The position numbers and the translations under genes were made by a program. The notes beneath the pieces were generated by a model that saw nothing but the letters and a program-made list of their open reading frames with translations, was not told the DNA's origin and made no database searches. 64,000 nt of DNA from Micavibrio sp. UBA6147 (GTDB taxonomy: Bacteria; Pseudomonadota; Alphaproteobacteria; Micavibrionales; UBA1664): the NCBI GenBank assembly GCA_002423185.1, contig DIUX01000004.1, forward strand, positions 124,001-188,000. The letters are read 5' to 3'. Positions 15,495 to 24,623 of this stretch are shown here, piece after piece. Each line of letters begins with the position of its first letter. The first letter of the stretch is position 1.

Positions 15495-16867
15495 GGAATC
15501 GGTGCGGCGGGGTCTTTGCGTTCCGGATAGAGATAAAGCATCACCAAAAAGGCTAGCAACCCGTGGGATAGGAGCGAGGTCGTCAAGGCGGTCGAACTGA
15601 GCAACATGCCGCATAAGAATCCGGCCATGAGCAACACGGGCGCGGGTTTGCGGAAACGGAACGAGTCGATATATTTCAAGATGAGCCCTGTGATCACCGC
15701 ATAGACAAACACCCCGATCACCCCGAATTGCGCGAAGCTGTCCATAATCAGGTTGACGTTGGCGGCGGTTGTTTCGGAATCGAAATAATATCGCCCGATC
15801 AGGTGCGGCAAACTTGTGTCGTATTCATAGGGTTTGAGAAGGCCGGGGAAAGAGTTGGACAGCATGATGAAGTCGCGGTCGTTAAAAAAGTCATAGTAAT
15901 AGACCGCGAGTTGTGACGGTACGACAAGCAAACGCCGGAAAAACAGCGACAGCAATAGGATAGAATCCATTTTTGCGAGTAACGCCCCCGCCACGGACAG
16001 CAGGGCGAAAATGCCGAATGTCATGGTGATGAAGCGGTCTTTGTAACGCCCATAGAGCCAGATGATCGACACCGCAGCAAAGAATAAAAAGAAGAAAAAC
16101 TTCGATGCGGTGATCAGATACAGATAAGTCTGGAGCGCAAAAATAAACATAATCCCAATGGGTTGCTTGCGTTCAATGAAGTAGCACAACAACATCAAAT
16201 TGACGACGTTGTTTTGAATGGAAAACAGGTAGTAGACAAGAGCGGAGCGGGAACTTGTGATTTCCTGAAAATTCGCGCGGGCGCCGTAGACGTCCTCTAG
16301 GGTCAGGAAATCGGTCGGGACGGGATAGGTCGTCAACGCCAAAAACGTCATGAGGGTCATGATGCCGCACGCCCCGAGGAACAGCGTATTGCCGTTGCGC
16401 AAGGGGCGCAGGTAAAAATCGGGCAAAATCCGAAACGCATTGAGGATGATGAAGAACATCAAGATGATGGATTGAAAGATGAAAATATCGTCATTGCGGA
16501 GCTGGCCGAGATAACTCGCCAAAAGCATGGCGGGAGCGCCGATTATGAAGACGAATAAAAAATGGATGATGTCCGAGGGCTTCTTGAGCGTTGTCGGCGC
16601 CGTCATAATGACGATGAGCGCCAAAATCTGGGACATGATGAGGTTGAACGTGTTGGCGGGTTGGAACACGATGCCGTCATAGGCGTAGTGTTCGGTTGTA
16701 ATGCTGAAACAAAAATTAAAATAGGCGAGAAAAATCAAACCGAAGGCAAGCTTGATGAACAAAGGCTTATAAAAACGACCAACCATGTTTTCGCTCACTT
16801 GCCATCCTTGTGCTGTGGCCGATGGGCGGGCGGGCGGCTGGGGGTGGTTTTGAGGGCGTTTATGCAT
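15458..16867 (-). CDS. Wzy-like O-antigen/capsule polymerase
   Basis: A 469-residue integral membrane protein with about ten to twelve hydrophobic segments. It has a Pro-rich N terminus, a long extracytoplasmic loop in the second half (around residues 310-370, containing SNSFPGLLKPYEYDTSL) and a Pro-rich C-terminal tail. This layout fits Wzy polymerases, which join undecaprenyl-linked repeat units in the periplasm. Sequence conservation in this group is too low for more. The start is uncertain: M1 has no clear ribosome-binding site, and M28 (MVGRFYK) is an alternative. It is encoded next to a Wzx-like flippase on the same strand. Confidence 0.65.
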   Translation of the reverse strand: MHKRPQNHPQPPARPSATAQGWQVSENMVGRFYKPLFIKLAFGLIFLAYFNFCFSITTEHYAYDGIVFQPANTFNLIMSQILALIVIMTAPTTLKKPSDIIHFLFVFIIGAPAMLLASYLGQLRNDDIFIFQSIILMFFIILNAFRILPDFYLRPLRNGNTLFLGACGIMTLMTFLALTTYPVPTDFLTLEDVYGARANFQEITSSRSALVYYLFSIQNNVVNLMLLCYFIERKQPIGIMFIFALQTYLYLITASKFFFFLFFAAVSIIWLYGRYKDRFITMTFGIFALLSVAGALLAKMDSILLLSLFFRRLLVVPSQLAVYYYDFFNDRDFIMLSNSFPGLLKPYEYDTSLPHLIGRYYFDSETTAANVNLIMDSFAQFGVIGVFVYAVITGLILKYIDSFRFRKPAPVLLMAGFLCGMLLSSTALTTSLLSHGLLAFLVMLYLYPERKDPAAPIPQTAPPPPSKRR

Positions 16868-16963
16868 GGGGCGGCGGGTGTTTAACCTTTGTGCGGTTGG
16901 GGAGGCGGTTGCGGCTGAGATCGCGAGAGGGACGAATCTTTCATGCGCGTGTTTTATTGCCTT

Positions 16964-18334
16964 TTATAGTGGCCTTTTTCGCGCTGTGAATAAAGCATAA
17001 ACCTGTAGGGCAAGGTAGAAAAGATAGACAAACAGGTTTTGCCAGACATAGACGGCCATGGTTTGCATGAAGTCGTATCCTTCGGACACGCTGTATGAAA
17101 ACACGGCGATAGAGGTCGTCAGATAGACAATCCCGAACACCAGATGGATGTCGAGGCGCTTGACGGCGTTTTGCACGCCGGAAAGGCTCCGTGTCACCAG
17201 CCACACGACATAGAGCGGTGCAAACATTTCAACCAATTGCCCCGCCCCGCGCCATTCTTCACCAAAGGCGAAGGCGAAAAACGGCTCGCCGTAAAGCCAT
17301 ATGAGAAGGGCTGCGGGGGCGCTGAGCACTGTCAAAATTGCGGCGGCTTTGGCGAAATAGCGCAGGGCGCGGCTGAAATCGCCGTCTTCCAAGATGCTGC
17401 GCATATTGCCTTGCATCACATCGCCGAAGGCTTTGCTGACGACATTGAGGGGGCCGACGGTCAAGCGCTCGGCAAACATGAACAGCCCCGCCATGCCGAG
17501 GCCGAAATGAAGGGCGATGAGCGGCACGATAATCATCGATGCGGCGGAGTCAATCAAGGTTGCGGGGGTCGCAAAGGCGCAGTGCTTGAAATTGACGCGA
17601 AAATGATGGGCGAGGCTGGCACGCTTGATATTGCGTAATTCGTCAAGGAGCGGGACGGCGGAGCTGCGCATCGTTGCCAGAATATAGGCCATACGCGCCG
17701 CCAATTCACCGGTGATGAGGCCGAATTGCGTCACGCCGATCAGGCCGAAGGTGAGGGCGCTGGCCGGCCTGCTGGTGGCTTGTGAAAACTGGGCGGCGGC
17801 GATGCCGTCGTAATCTTGCCGCCGGATGAGCCAGTAATGCAGCCCCATCGAAAACGGCGTCAGGAATAATTGCACAAAAACAAGAATAAGCACGCTGTAG
17901 GGGAGCGCCCCCATGCCAAGAATGTCATTTTGAATCATATAGATACATCCCGCCATGACAAGCGGCACCATGAACAAGGTGCAAAGCATTGTAATGACGA
18001 GAAGATGGGCGGCCTCCGCCGCATTTTGCGCCGTGGCGATGCGCTGGTCATAGCGCAAGCAGACCGCCAGTCCGAATGTGCCTGTAATCGCCATAAACAG
18101 ACCAAAAACGGCGTAGTCTTGCGGCGAATAAATGCGTGCCAGCAAAGGCGCAGCGAGCAACATGAACAGATGCCCCGCCGCCGATGCCATGGCGATTTTG
18201 TTGGCGCTGAGGAAATGGTGGTTGTTGAACAGCCGATTAACGGCGGCGCTGCGTCCAAGGCGAGAGGATTTAAACGCCCTCCAAAGGGCGCATAAACCAG
18301 TAATTTTACCAAGGTGACAGAGCAGGGGTTTCAT
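16964..18334 (-). CDS. Wzx-like polysaccharide flippase (MOP superfamily)
   Basis: A 456-residue membrane protein with about twelve hydrophobic segments. Residues near 45-75 (SANKIAMASAAGHLFMLLAAPLLARIYSP is the region) match the start of the oligosaccharide flippase family, as does the central FAERLTVGPLNV block. It should move undecaprenyl-pyrophosphate-linked repeat units across the inner membrane. The wzx-wzy pairing on the same strand supports a Wzx/Wzy-dependent pathway. The N-terminal 40 residues are poorly conserved in appearance and the start codon lacks a clear Shine-Dalgarno site, so the true start may be further in. Confidence 0.72.
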   Translation of the reverse strand: MKPLLCHLGKITGLCALWRAFKSSRLGRSAAVNRLFNNHHFLSANKIAMASAAGHLFMLLAAPLLARIYSPQDYAVFGLFMAITGTFGLAVCLRYDQRIATAQNAAEAAHLLVITMLCTLFMVPLVMAGCIYMIQNDILGMGALPYSVLILVFVQLFLTPFSMGLHYWLIRRQDYDGIAAAQFSQATSRPASALTFGLIGVTQFGLITGELAARMAYILATMRSSAVPLLDELRNIKRASLAHHFRVNFKHCAFATPATLIDSAASMIIVPLIALHFGLGMAGLFMFAERLTVGPLNVVSKAFGDVMQGNMRSILEDGDFSRALRYFAKAAAILTVLSAPAALLIWLYGEPFFAFAFGEEWRGAGQLVEMFAPLYVVWLVTRSLSGVQNAVKRLDIHLVFGIVYLTTSIAVFSYSVSEGYDFMQTMAVYVWQNLFVYLFYLALQVYALFTARKRPL

Positions 18335-18551
18335 GCATATAGGGCTTTATGGCAAGGCTTTATGGCTGTGTTAATGTTTTGTTAGAGCTTGAGGCTTAGT
18401 GTTTACAAAGGCTACGCTTTACAATGGCTGAGCCTCACATGGTTGAGGCCATTTTACAGTGTCCTGCGGCGTTCGAACAAGGGTTATTCGGTTTTTGTCG
18501 GCAGAAAACTCGCTATGATACGGATTCTCAAGGTTTTTTCGCGCTTGCGCG

Positions 18552-18580
18552 TTGACAGAGTATAGACTTAGTTTTATCCT
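18552..18580 (+). promoter_or_regulatory. Sigma-70-like promoter of the methyltransferase gene
   Basis: TTGACA (18552-18557), a 17-bp spacer and TATCCT (18575-18580), giving a predicted start near 18587 and a 5' leader of about 28 nt before the ATG at 18615. The -35 box is a perfect consensus. The 280-bp gap upstream holds one small hairpin (GCCTCA/TGAGGC near 18433-18450) and no gene. Confidence 0.65.
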
Positions 18581-18614
18581 TTAATGCATTGAATCTAAAA
18601 TAAAAGGTTGGGTT

Positions 18615-19484
18615 ATGACAGAGCAAGCAACACAAAAACACAGCGCCGCAGACGCGCCGGATTATTTCGACAGTCTTGAAGACCGCAAGAAAAAAGAGAT
18701 TGAGTGGGCGGATTTCCGCCGCAGCATCGACGCGGACAACAAAGAAGAATTCAATAAATATTATGCGAACAGCAAGTTTTACTCGGTCAACCGCGTTGTC
18801 TATGACTTTATGGTCAATTGGCTTCGGTCCAACACCAAAGACAAGGACGTATTTGAGGTTGCCTGCGGCAATAACGGCACGATCCGCCATTGCGTTGATT
18901 TGATCCGCTCCGGCGTGGCGGGCGATATTTCGCCGGTATCGGTGGAACAAGCGATTGAAATGGCCAAAACCAGACCGCCGATGGACACGAAGGTTGAGTT
19001 TAAGGTTTTGGACTGTGAACACACCGGATTGCCGGATAACAGCTTTGACGTGATGATCGAAAGCGGCGCCTTGCACCATATGGATCTGGACGCGGCATAC
19101 AGCGAGGCGGCGCGGTTATTGCGCCCCGACGGGCAATATTTCTGTCTTGAGGCAATCCGCCATAACCCGTTTATCCACCTGTATCGCAAAATGACGCCGC
19201 ATATGCGCACCGCATGGGAAGTGGAACATATCTTGGGACGGTCACAGGTTTTGAAAGGCTTGAAATATTTCCATGATATTGAGGTTCACAACCATATTCT
19301 TGTGTCCTTGCTCGCCGTTCCATTCAGAAATACACGCATTTTCAAGCCGTTATTGAGCGCTCTTGAAGCGGTTGACCGCGTGGTCACGAAAATTCCAGGG
19401 GTGAAGTGGTTGAGCTGGCAATGCACATTCATTTTGAAAAACCCGCGCAAGGATGTTTTGCCGTCGAAAAAAGAGGCGGCCTAA
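18615..19484 (+). CDS. SAM-dependent class I methyltransferase
   Basis: A 289-residue protein. Motif I for SAM binding is VFEVACGNNG (residues 79-88); FKVLDCEHTGLPDNSFDVM follows with the acidic and post-motif positions, then LHHMDLDAAYSEAARLLRPDG. This is the Methyltransf_11/25 type. It is preceded by its own sigma-70-like promoter and followed by a terminator, so it is a monocistronic unit inside the polysaccharide locus. Methylation of a sugar or lipid-linked intermediate is the likely role, but the substrate cannot be read from the sequence. Confidence 0.8.
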   Translation: MTEQATQKHSAADAPDYFDSLEDRKKKEIEWADFRRSIDADNKEEFNKYYANSKFYSVNRVVYDFMVNWLRSNTKDKDVFEVACGNNGTIRHCVDLIRSGVAGDISPVSVEQAIEMAKTRPPMDTKVEFKVLDCEHTGLPDNSFDVMIESGALHHMDLDAAYSEAARLLRPDGQYFCLEAIRHNPFIHLYRKMTPHMRTAWEVEHILGRSQVLKGLKYFHDIEVHNHILVSLLAVPFRNTRIFKPLLSALEAVDRVVTKIPGVKWLSWQCTFILKNPRKDVLPSKKEAA

Positions 19485-19539
19485 GCGTTCAGGCTGTGCC
19501 GCGCTTTAGCCGTTTGCGCTTGATTTCATGAGCTATTTA

Positions 19540-19576
19540 AAACCCGCTGAATGAGCATGTTCGGCGGGTTTTTTTA
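19540..19576. terminator. Bidirectional rho-independent terminator
   Basis: AAACCCGC-N16-GCGGGTTT followed by a T-run (to 19575), with A-rich DNA on the other side. It serves the plus-strand methyltransferase gene and the convergent minus-strand glycosyltransferase gene. Confidence 0.8.
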
Positions 19577-19585
19577 TATGGTGGC

Positions 19586-20851
19586 TCAGGATTTCTTGGC
19601 AATGGTTTCAATGTAGTTGCAAAAATCGGGATAGATCGTTTCACCGTTGAACATTTCGGCAAAGGTGGCGCGAATGACGGGGCGGCGTTGCTGCATCGGG
19701 GCTTTTTGCGTGATGAGCTGGCGCAGGGCGGCGGTTACGGAGGCGGCGTCGCCCTCGTCATAGACGGTACCGATCATGCGGGTTTCGATGAGGGCTCCGG
19801 TGATTCCCTTCAGGCATGTCATGACCGGCAATCCGGCGGAAAAATATTCGCCGAGCTTGTTGGGGTAGGACATCATGAAATCGCTGAGCGAAAAATAGGG
19901 CAGTATTCCGAAGTCGGAGCGGTGCAGGAGGCTGTGTAACTCCGCCGCGCCGCGCCATCCGGCAAGAATGATGTGGGGCTGGTCATGCGCGAGGGCGGCA
20001 AGCTCTGATTCAAGGTCGCCCGTGCCGCACAGGACGAGCCGGATTTTCTTTTTCTCGTCATCGGTTAAGGCGAGCGCACCATTGATGAGGGCGAGAAGGT
20101 CGTAGCGGGAACTGAGCATCCCTGCATAGCAACCGATCACGACATCATCGGACGGCGTGATGCCGATGGAGTCCCAATAGGCGTCGGCCTGCTCTATGTC
20201 GTGTTCTTCGGGCTTGACGGGATTGACGGCGAGGTGGAATGGCTTGTCTTGCGGGGTGCGGGGGCGGCGTCCGGCCTTGAGCGCCCAATCAACAAAGGCA
20301 TCCGAAATGCCGGTGATGGCCTGTGCCTTGGTCACGCAATAACGCTGGGCGTGTCGCCAAAACCACAGCAGCGGAAAACCAAGGATTTTGAGCTTGGGGC
20401 TGAGGGCTTGTTCGATAATGTCCGGCCATTGGTCGCGGAAATCCATGATGAGCGGGATTTTATGATGCGCGGCATAGCGAGCCACGCAATAGGCTAGTTC
20501 GATGGGTGGATAGCAACAAACAATCACATCGGGTTGGTGCGGTTGTTTCTTGGCGTGTTTTAAAAATTCAAAGCCAGTTTGGGCGTGGTTAATGACGCGC
20601 TTGATCGAGAATTTCTTGGGATAGGGGATGCCGTTGAGCAAAATCAGGCGATAGCCTTCTTTGGCGAGGTCAATGGTTTCGGTTTTGTCGGATCGCTGGA
20701 TCGATTTTTGGTGGTATGTATTGGCCGTCCACCACACGACGTTATGGCCGCGCTGTGCCAGCATTTGCGACAGGATGCCGGTGCGCATCAGGCGCGGATT
20801 GCCGTCATCCGTGGGGACGGGTTCGCCGTTTTTGACCAGCCATATATTCAT
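19586..20851 (-). CDS. Glycosyltransferase family 4 (WbuB-like)
   Basis: A 421-residue GT-B glycosyltransferase. The N-terminal domain begins with GEPVPTDDGNPRLMRTG, typical of the WbuB-like branch that grips acceptor near the N terminus, followed by RGHNVVWWTA. The C-terminal domain shows CYAGMLSSRYDLLAL and the donor-binding region with GEYFSAGLPVM. It should add one sugar of the repeat unit on the cytoplasmic face of the membrane. It is the last gene of a five-gene minus-strand operon (24483 to 19586). GGAAAG lies seven bases before the ATG. Confidence 0.8.
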   Translation of the reverse strand: MNIWLVKNGEPVPTDDGNPRLMRTGILSQMLAQRGHNVVWWTANTYHQKSIQRSDKTETIDLAKEGYRLILLNGIPYPKKFSIKRVINHAQTGFEFLKHAKKQPHQPDVIVCCYPPIELAYCVARYAAHHKIPLIMDFRDQWPDIIEQALSPKLKILGFPLLWFWRHAQRYCVTKAQAITGISDAFVDWALKAGRRPRTPQDKPFHLAVNPVKPEEHDIEQADAYWDSIGITPSDDVVIGCYAGMLSSRYDLLALINGALALTDDEKKKIRLVLCGTGDLESELAALAHDQPHIILAGWRGAAELHSLLHRSDFGILPYFSLSDFMMSYPNKLGEYFSAGLPVMTCLKGITGALIETRMIGTVYDEGDAASVTAALRQLITQKAPMQQRRPVIRATFAEMFNGETIYPDFCNYIETIAKKS

Positions 20852-20875
20852 GATGTCTTTCCAACATAACGCGGA

Positions 20876-21880
20876 TTACAGGGGAACATTATCCCAAATC
20901 TTTCTGGGGTGTGCGGCGGTGGTGAGGTGGTGTCCGATATGGGTTTCGTTGAGAGCAATGCCGTCATAGTCTTGGACAAGCATGGTGGAATCCCCCGTTT
21001 TCACCACGAAACTTCCATCATAAAACACGTCCAGAATTTGTCCGGCGGTGGCGTCAGGCCAGCTTAAGTAACGGTCGAACGGAATGGCACGCCAGATGGT
21101 GATTTTTTGCGCCGGATCATCGTTTAAAAAAGTGAACGCCCCCGGAAAAGGCCGCGCAACGGCGCGGATCAGGCGGAAAATATCCGATGTGGAGTCGATC
21201 CAGTGTAGCAATCCGTCTTCGGCGCTGCGCTTGGGGTAGAATGTTTCGCCCTCCTTGGGTTGGGGCGTGAAAACGGCACTGCCGTCGAGCAAGGCGGGAA
21301 GGGTGTTGCGGCAAAGCTGGATCATCGCCACAAGGTTTTTAAGGTGCAAGGTGTGGGCATCGTCATAATCGGTGATTTCAAAGGTCTGCATCCCCGCAAT
21401 CGGCCCGTCATCAACCCCCGGCATGTATTTGAATAAATGGGTGAAAAATGTCTGCTTGCCTTGGATGAGCGACCAGTTCATCGGGCTGCGCCCGCGCCCA
21501 TAGGGCAGTGGTTTGCTCGATCCGTGCATCCCGAACGCGCCGATAGACAAAGATTCCAAGAAATATTCAGGAATCAACCGTTGCCATCCGGCAACCAGAA
21601 GTCCATCAAGGCCAAGCGCCAAAAGGGTTGCGCGGTCGTCGTCGTCCTTCAAATGATAGGTGTTGGTGACGGTGAAAGGGATGCCGCGTTCGTTGAGGAA
21701 ACCGGACAAATCCATATAGCCCGCAACTTCGGCTTTTTCGGCTTTTTCGGGCGAAATGGTGATGCAATGATCAACGCGGAAGCCATAGCGCATTAACCCC
21801 GCGATCAAGTCGCGCGTGGTGTGTTTGCACCCGACAACGCCGATTTTTTTGCCGTTATTGGTGGGGCGTGAGTCAGTCAT
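20876..21880 (-). CDS. Formyltransferase-fold protein with altered catalytic motif
   Basis: A 334-residue protein with an N-terminal formyltransferase core and a C-terminal domain resembling the Fmt/ArnA C-terminal part (YPKRSAEDGLLHW, then DIFRLIRAVARPFPGAF). The motif that reads FNLHGSLLPKYRGRAP in ArnA is here FGMHGSSKPLPYGRGRSP. His119 is kept, but the catalytic Asn is replaced by Gly117. The aspartate block is PGVDDGPI (D157/D158). It lies 15 bp after the deacetylase-like gene. Formylation of an amino sugar is the natural guess; the Asn loss makes it less certain. Confidence 0.7.
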   Translation of the reverse strand: MTDSRPTNNGKKIGVVGCKHTTRDLIAGLMRYGFRVDHCITISPEKAEKAEVAGYMDLSGFLNERGIPFTVTNTYHLKDDDDRATLLALGLDGLLVAGWQRLIPEYFLESLSIGAFGMHGSSKPLPYGRGRSPMNWSLIQGKQTFFTHLFKYMPGVDDGPIAGMQTFEITDYDDAHTLHLKNLVAMIQLCRNTLPALLDGSAVFTPQPKEGETFYPKRSAEDGLLHWIDSTSDIFRLIRAVARPFPGAFTFLNDDPAQKITIWRAIPFDRYLSWPDATAGQILDVFYDGSFVVKTGDSTMLVQDYDGIALNETHIGHHLTTAAHPRKIWDNVPL

Positions 21881-21895
21881 GGGCGGGTGTCCTGT

Positions 21896-22720
21896 TTATT
21901 CGTTGACGCCTTTATAGGGGAAGACGATGCAATTGGCCGCCATGCTGGCGCGGAGTTCATCGTCTTTTCTGTCGGCATAGGCCTTGAGCGCATCAAGCGG
22001 CATTTGCGGATTCTTCGTCCACCATACAGGGTGGATGAGCAGGTGAAGCGGCTTTCCGGCCTTGAAATCGGGCGTGTCGAGAGGGTGGCCATAGCGCCAC
22101 ACACCGCGGGAATCCGAGCAATATTTAATGTCCTTGTAGAAGAAGGACGCGTAGCTGTGGAGCAGCGGATGGGTGAGGTCGGCATCGCTGGACAACACCA
22201 ATTCATTGGGGCGGTGAAAACTCACGACCTCTATTTTGCGGTCGGTGTAGCTGGATAGGAGCTGAGCCTCCCTATTGCAATAATATTGGATTTTGCCCTT
22301 GGTATTGAGGTTTTCATAGGCGGCGCAGTCAAAATGCAGGCCGACAGCATGGCCAAGGGATTGGATGATTTCGAGGCTGCGCATATTTTCGGGGGTGAAG
22401 ATGTTGTAATGCGCGGTGCGCAGCATGAAAAAATAACTCGCCATTGCGCCTTCTTCGTGTTCGATGCGCGCCATGTCGGCGGCGGCTTGCATGTCAAAAT
22501 CAATGTCGTGACGCAGGAAGATGATCCGTTCGGATGGGTCGGCGCGCAGACGTTCATGTCCGGCGCGAAAATCGCAAAAATCATAGCCTGCGGCCTTGAT
22601 ATTCCGCAAAAATTGGCGGTACCCGTCATGGGTAAATTCCTCCCGCGTGTGCAGATCGGCAACGGGAATGTCTTGGTTGAGCGATTTCTTGTTGTCGTGA
22701 CTGACGTGGATGGTGGTCAT
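21896..22720 (-). CDS. Polysaccharide deacetylase-like protein
   Basis: A 274-residue protein with features of the NodB/polysaccharide deacetylase fold. IIFLRHDIDFDMQAA carries the HD(x)D metal-binding start, AVGLHFDCAAY fits the second metal-ligand motif, EVVSFHRPN is a third block, and LHLLIHPVWW near the C terminus matches the conserved Leu-x-His. No signal peptide is visible, so it probably acts in the cytoplasm on a nucleotide- or lipid-linked sugar. A product with a free amino group would suit the formyltransferase-like protein encoded next. Substrate and activity are inferred. Confidence 0.68.
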   Translation of the reverse strand: MTTIHVSHDNKKSLNQDIPVADLHTREEFTHDGYRQFLRNIKAAGYDFCDFRAGHERLRADPSERIIFLRHDIDFDMQAAADMARIEHEEGAMASYFFMLRTAHYNIFTPENMRSLEIIQSLGHAVGLHFDCAAYENLNTKGKIQYYCNREAQLLSSYTDRKIEVVSFHRPNELVLSSDADLTHPLLHSYASFFYKDIKYCSDSRGVWRYGHPLDTPDFKAGKPLHLLIHPVWWTKNPQMPLDALKAYADRKDDELRASMAANCIVFPYKGVNE

Positions 22721-22781
22721 GGGCGGCGTTTCCGTTGTTTTTGTTATCAGGCCAGTTTAGGCCGAGGCGGTAAGCAGAAGG

Positions 22782-23540
22782 TTAATGAAGATCCGCCGGA
22801 GCGCGGCTTTGGACGATTTGGTCGGAGCCGGGGGGAGGGGTTGGCACAAGCGGCGCATCACGGCGGCACAGGGCAACGAGGTCGGCGGGCGCATCAAGGC
22901 GGGTTAACGCCCAGACAATGCCGCGTCTTGCGCGGGTTTTTGAAACAACGCACAGTACCGTCATAAGGATGAGCCAAATATCGAGCCAGAACGAGGAGTG
23001 ATCGATATAAAACAAACCGAGGCGGCTCTTCCACGGGCGGACAAGCTGGTTATACGCGATGTTGGGGTCGTCATGCGCCGCCATGATGTCGCCAAGGTCG
23101 GCAAAGATGATGGAGGATATGTCTGTTACCCCAGGGCGGGCGGTGAGGAGTTTTTTCTCGGCCTCCGTATAGAGCGCGACTTCGCGGTCGATTTGCGGGC
23201 GCGGGCCGACAAAACTCATCTCGCCTTTGATAATGTTGATGAATTGCGGAAATTCATCAATTTTGAAACGGCGGATAAAGGCCCCTACGGGGGTGATGCG
23301 GGAATCTGTGGCGGATGTCGTGTCCATCTTTGTTTTGTCGGCGCCGATGACCATGCTGCGCATTTTATGCATACGAAAGGGGGCGTTGTTTTTGCCGCGC
23401 CGTTCGGGGCTGTAGAGCGGCCAGTGACGGTCGCCAAGATAAATCAAGAAAAGGAAAGCGGCGATGACGGGCAATAAGAGGACAAAGCCCACAATGCCGG
23501 CCATCAGGTCAAAAGCCCTTTTTAATCCTTTGTTCCACAT
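22782..23540 (-). CDS. Undecaprenyl-phosphate sugar phosphotransferase (initiating, PglC/WcaJ-like)
   Basis: About 252 residues. The start at 23540 (MWNKGLKRAFDL) gives the typical monotopic/one-helix phosphoglycosyl transferase: basic start, one hydrophobic segment, FRMHKMRSMV, then the catalytic/signature block FKIDEFPQFINIIKGEMSF followed by VGPRP. The protein loads the first sugar-1-phosphate onto undecaprenyl phosphate. It overlaps the end of the aldo/keto reductase gene by 32 bp. After the core there is a second hydrophobic stretch (near DIWLILMTVLCVV) and a Pro/Ala-rich tail of about 50 residues that is longer than usual. A longer start at 23591 exists but looks like out-of-domain sequence. 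Confidence 0.88.
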   Translation of the reverse strand: MWNKGLKRAFDLMAGIVGFVLLLPVIAAFLFLIYLGDRHWPLYSPERRGKNNAPFRMHKMRSMVIGADKTKMDTTSATDSRITPVGAFIRRFKIDEFPQFINIIKGEMSFVGPRPQIDREVALYTEAEKKLLTARPGVTDISSIIFADLGDIMAAHDDPNIAYNQLVRPWKSRLGLFYIDHSSFWLDIWLILMTVLCVVSKTRARRGIVWALTRLDAPADLVALCRRDAPLVPTPPPGSDQIVQSRAPADLH

Positions 23541-24483
23541 AGCGCATATCCTGTGTCTGAGTGTCCAGTTTTTGCAAGTCTTCGGGGGCAAGGCTCCAGC
23601 CGATTGACCCCATATTATCCGATAAATTATCCAATGTTTTAATGCCGATCAACGCCACCGCATCGGGGTGTGAGTCCAAAATCCAGCGTATGGCGATTTG
23701 CGGGAGGCTGCGGTCATATTTGACGGAGAGGTCTTGCATCAATTCGAGCAAAGACTCATTGAATTCCCAACGACCGGCGCGGAAATAATAGCCTTTTGAA
23801 CTGCGGTGGTCTTTTTTGTCGAAGCGGTGGCCTTTTCTGTATTTGCCGCTCAATAACCCTTGCGCAAGGCTCCCCCATGACAGAAAGGATAATTTGTGGT
23901 CGCGCTCCAATGTGTTGACCTGATCCTCCCATTTGCGTTCGCATAAATTATATTCGAAGGAAAAGGAGGCCAGAGCCTTGGGGTAGGGCTTGCCGCCCCA
24001 ATCATGCACAAGGTCTACATTCGATACGCCGTAATATTTGATCTTGCCTTGGGTTCGGAGTGTTTCAAGGTCTTCAAAAATTTCATCCAGCGGGCGTTCG
24101 GGGGTGTGCCAGTGCAATTGGTACAGGTCAATGCAGTCACGATGAAGGCGTTTTAAGCTCCCCTCCACCGCCTTGAAAATCCAGTCACGGGAATTGTCGT
24201 AGTAGGAGCGCCCGTTATCGTCAATGCGAACGCCGAATTTGCTGGCGATCACAATGTCGTCGCGGCTCTTTGGGATGAGGCGCCCGAGTCGCTCTTCGGA
24301 GGAGCCGAGCCCGTAAACATCGGCGGTATCAAACAAGGTGACGCCTTGATCGATGGCCTTGAGGACGGCGGTTTCGATTTCTGTATGGTCCAGCCCTTGC
24401 CAGCCATAGCCCCCGAGTTGCCAGCAGCCAAAACCAAGGCGCGAGATATTAAGGTCACTTGTCCCGAGTCGGGTGGTTTCCAC
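23509..24483 (-). CDS. Aldo/keto reductase
   Basis: A 324-residue NAD(P)H-dependent (beta/alpha)8 oxidoreductase. The family start RLGFGCWQLGGYGW is followed by FDTADVYGLGSSEERLG, which holds the catalytic Asp and Tyr of the D-Y-K-H tetrad. Further markers are DLYQLHWHTPERPLDE with the His, and a C-terminal ALIGIKTLDNL. The reading frame begins with GTG at 24481-24483, with AAAGG eight bases upstream. It is the first gene of the minus-strand polysaccharide operon and overlaps the phosphoglycosyl transferase gene, so it may act on a sugar intermediate. That link is by position only. Confidence 0.85.
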   Translation of the reverse strand: METTRLGTSDLNISRLGFGCWQLGGYGWQGLDHTEIETAVLKAIDQGVTLFDTADVYGLGSSEERLGRLIPKSRDDIVIASKFGVRIDDNGRSYYDNSRDWIFKAVEGSLKRLHRDCIDLYQLHWHTPERPLDEIFEDLETLRTQGKIKYYGVSNVDLVHDWGGKPYPKALASFSFEYNLCERKWEDQVNTLERDHKLSFLSWGSLAQGLLSGKYRKGHRFDKKDHRSSKGYYFRAGRWEFNESLLELMQDLSVKYDRSLPQIAIRWILDSHPDAVALIGIKTLDNLSDNMGSIGWSLAPEDLQKLDTQTQDMRYVEQRIKKGF

Positions 24484-24623
24484 TGTATGCCTTTGTGGTT
24501 CAGAAAAATTGTGCCAGAATGGGCGGGACTGTCGCAGCGGTCAAACACAACCGAAGTATCGAATACACGCCATAGTGTGCGGTAAAATCACATAAAAAAC
24601 AATGGGGGAAGGGCTTTATCTCT

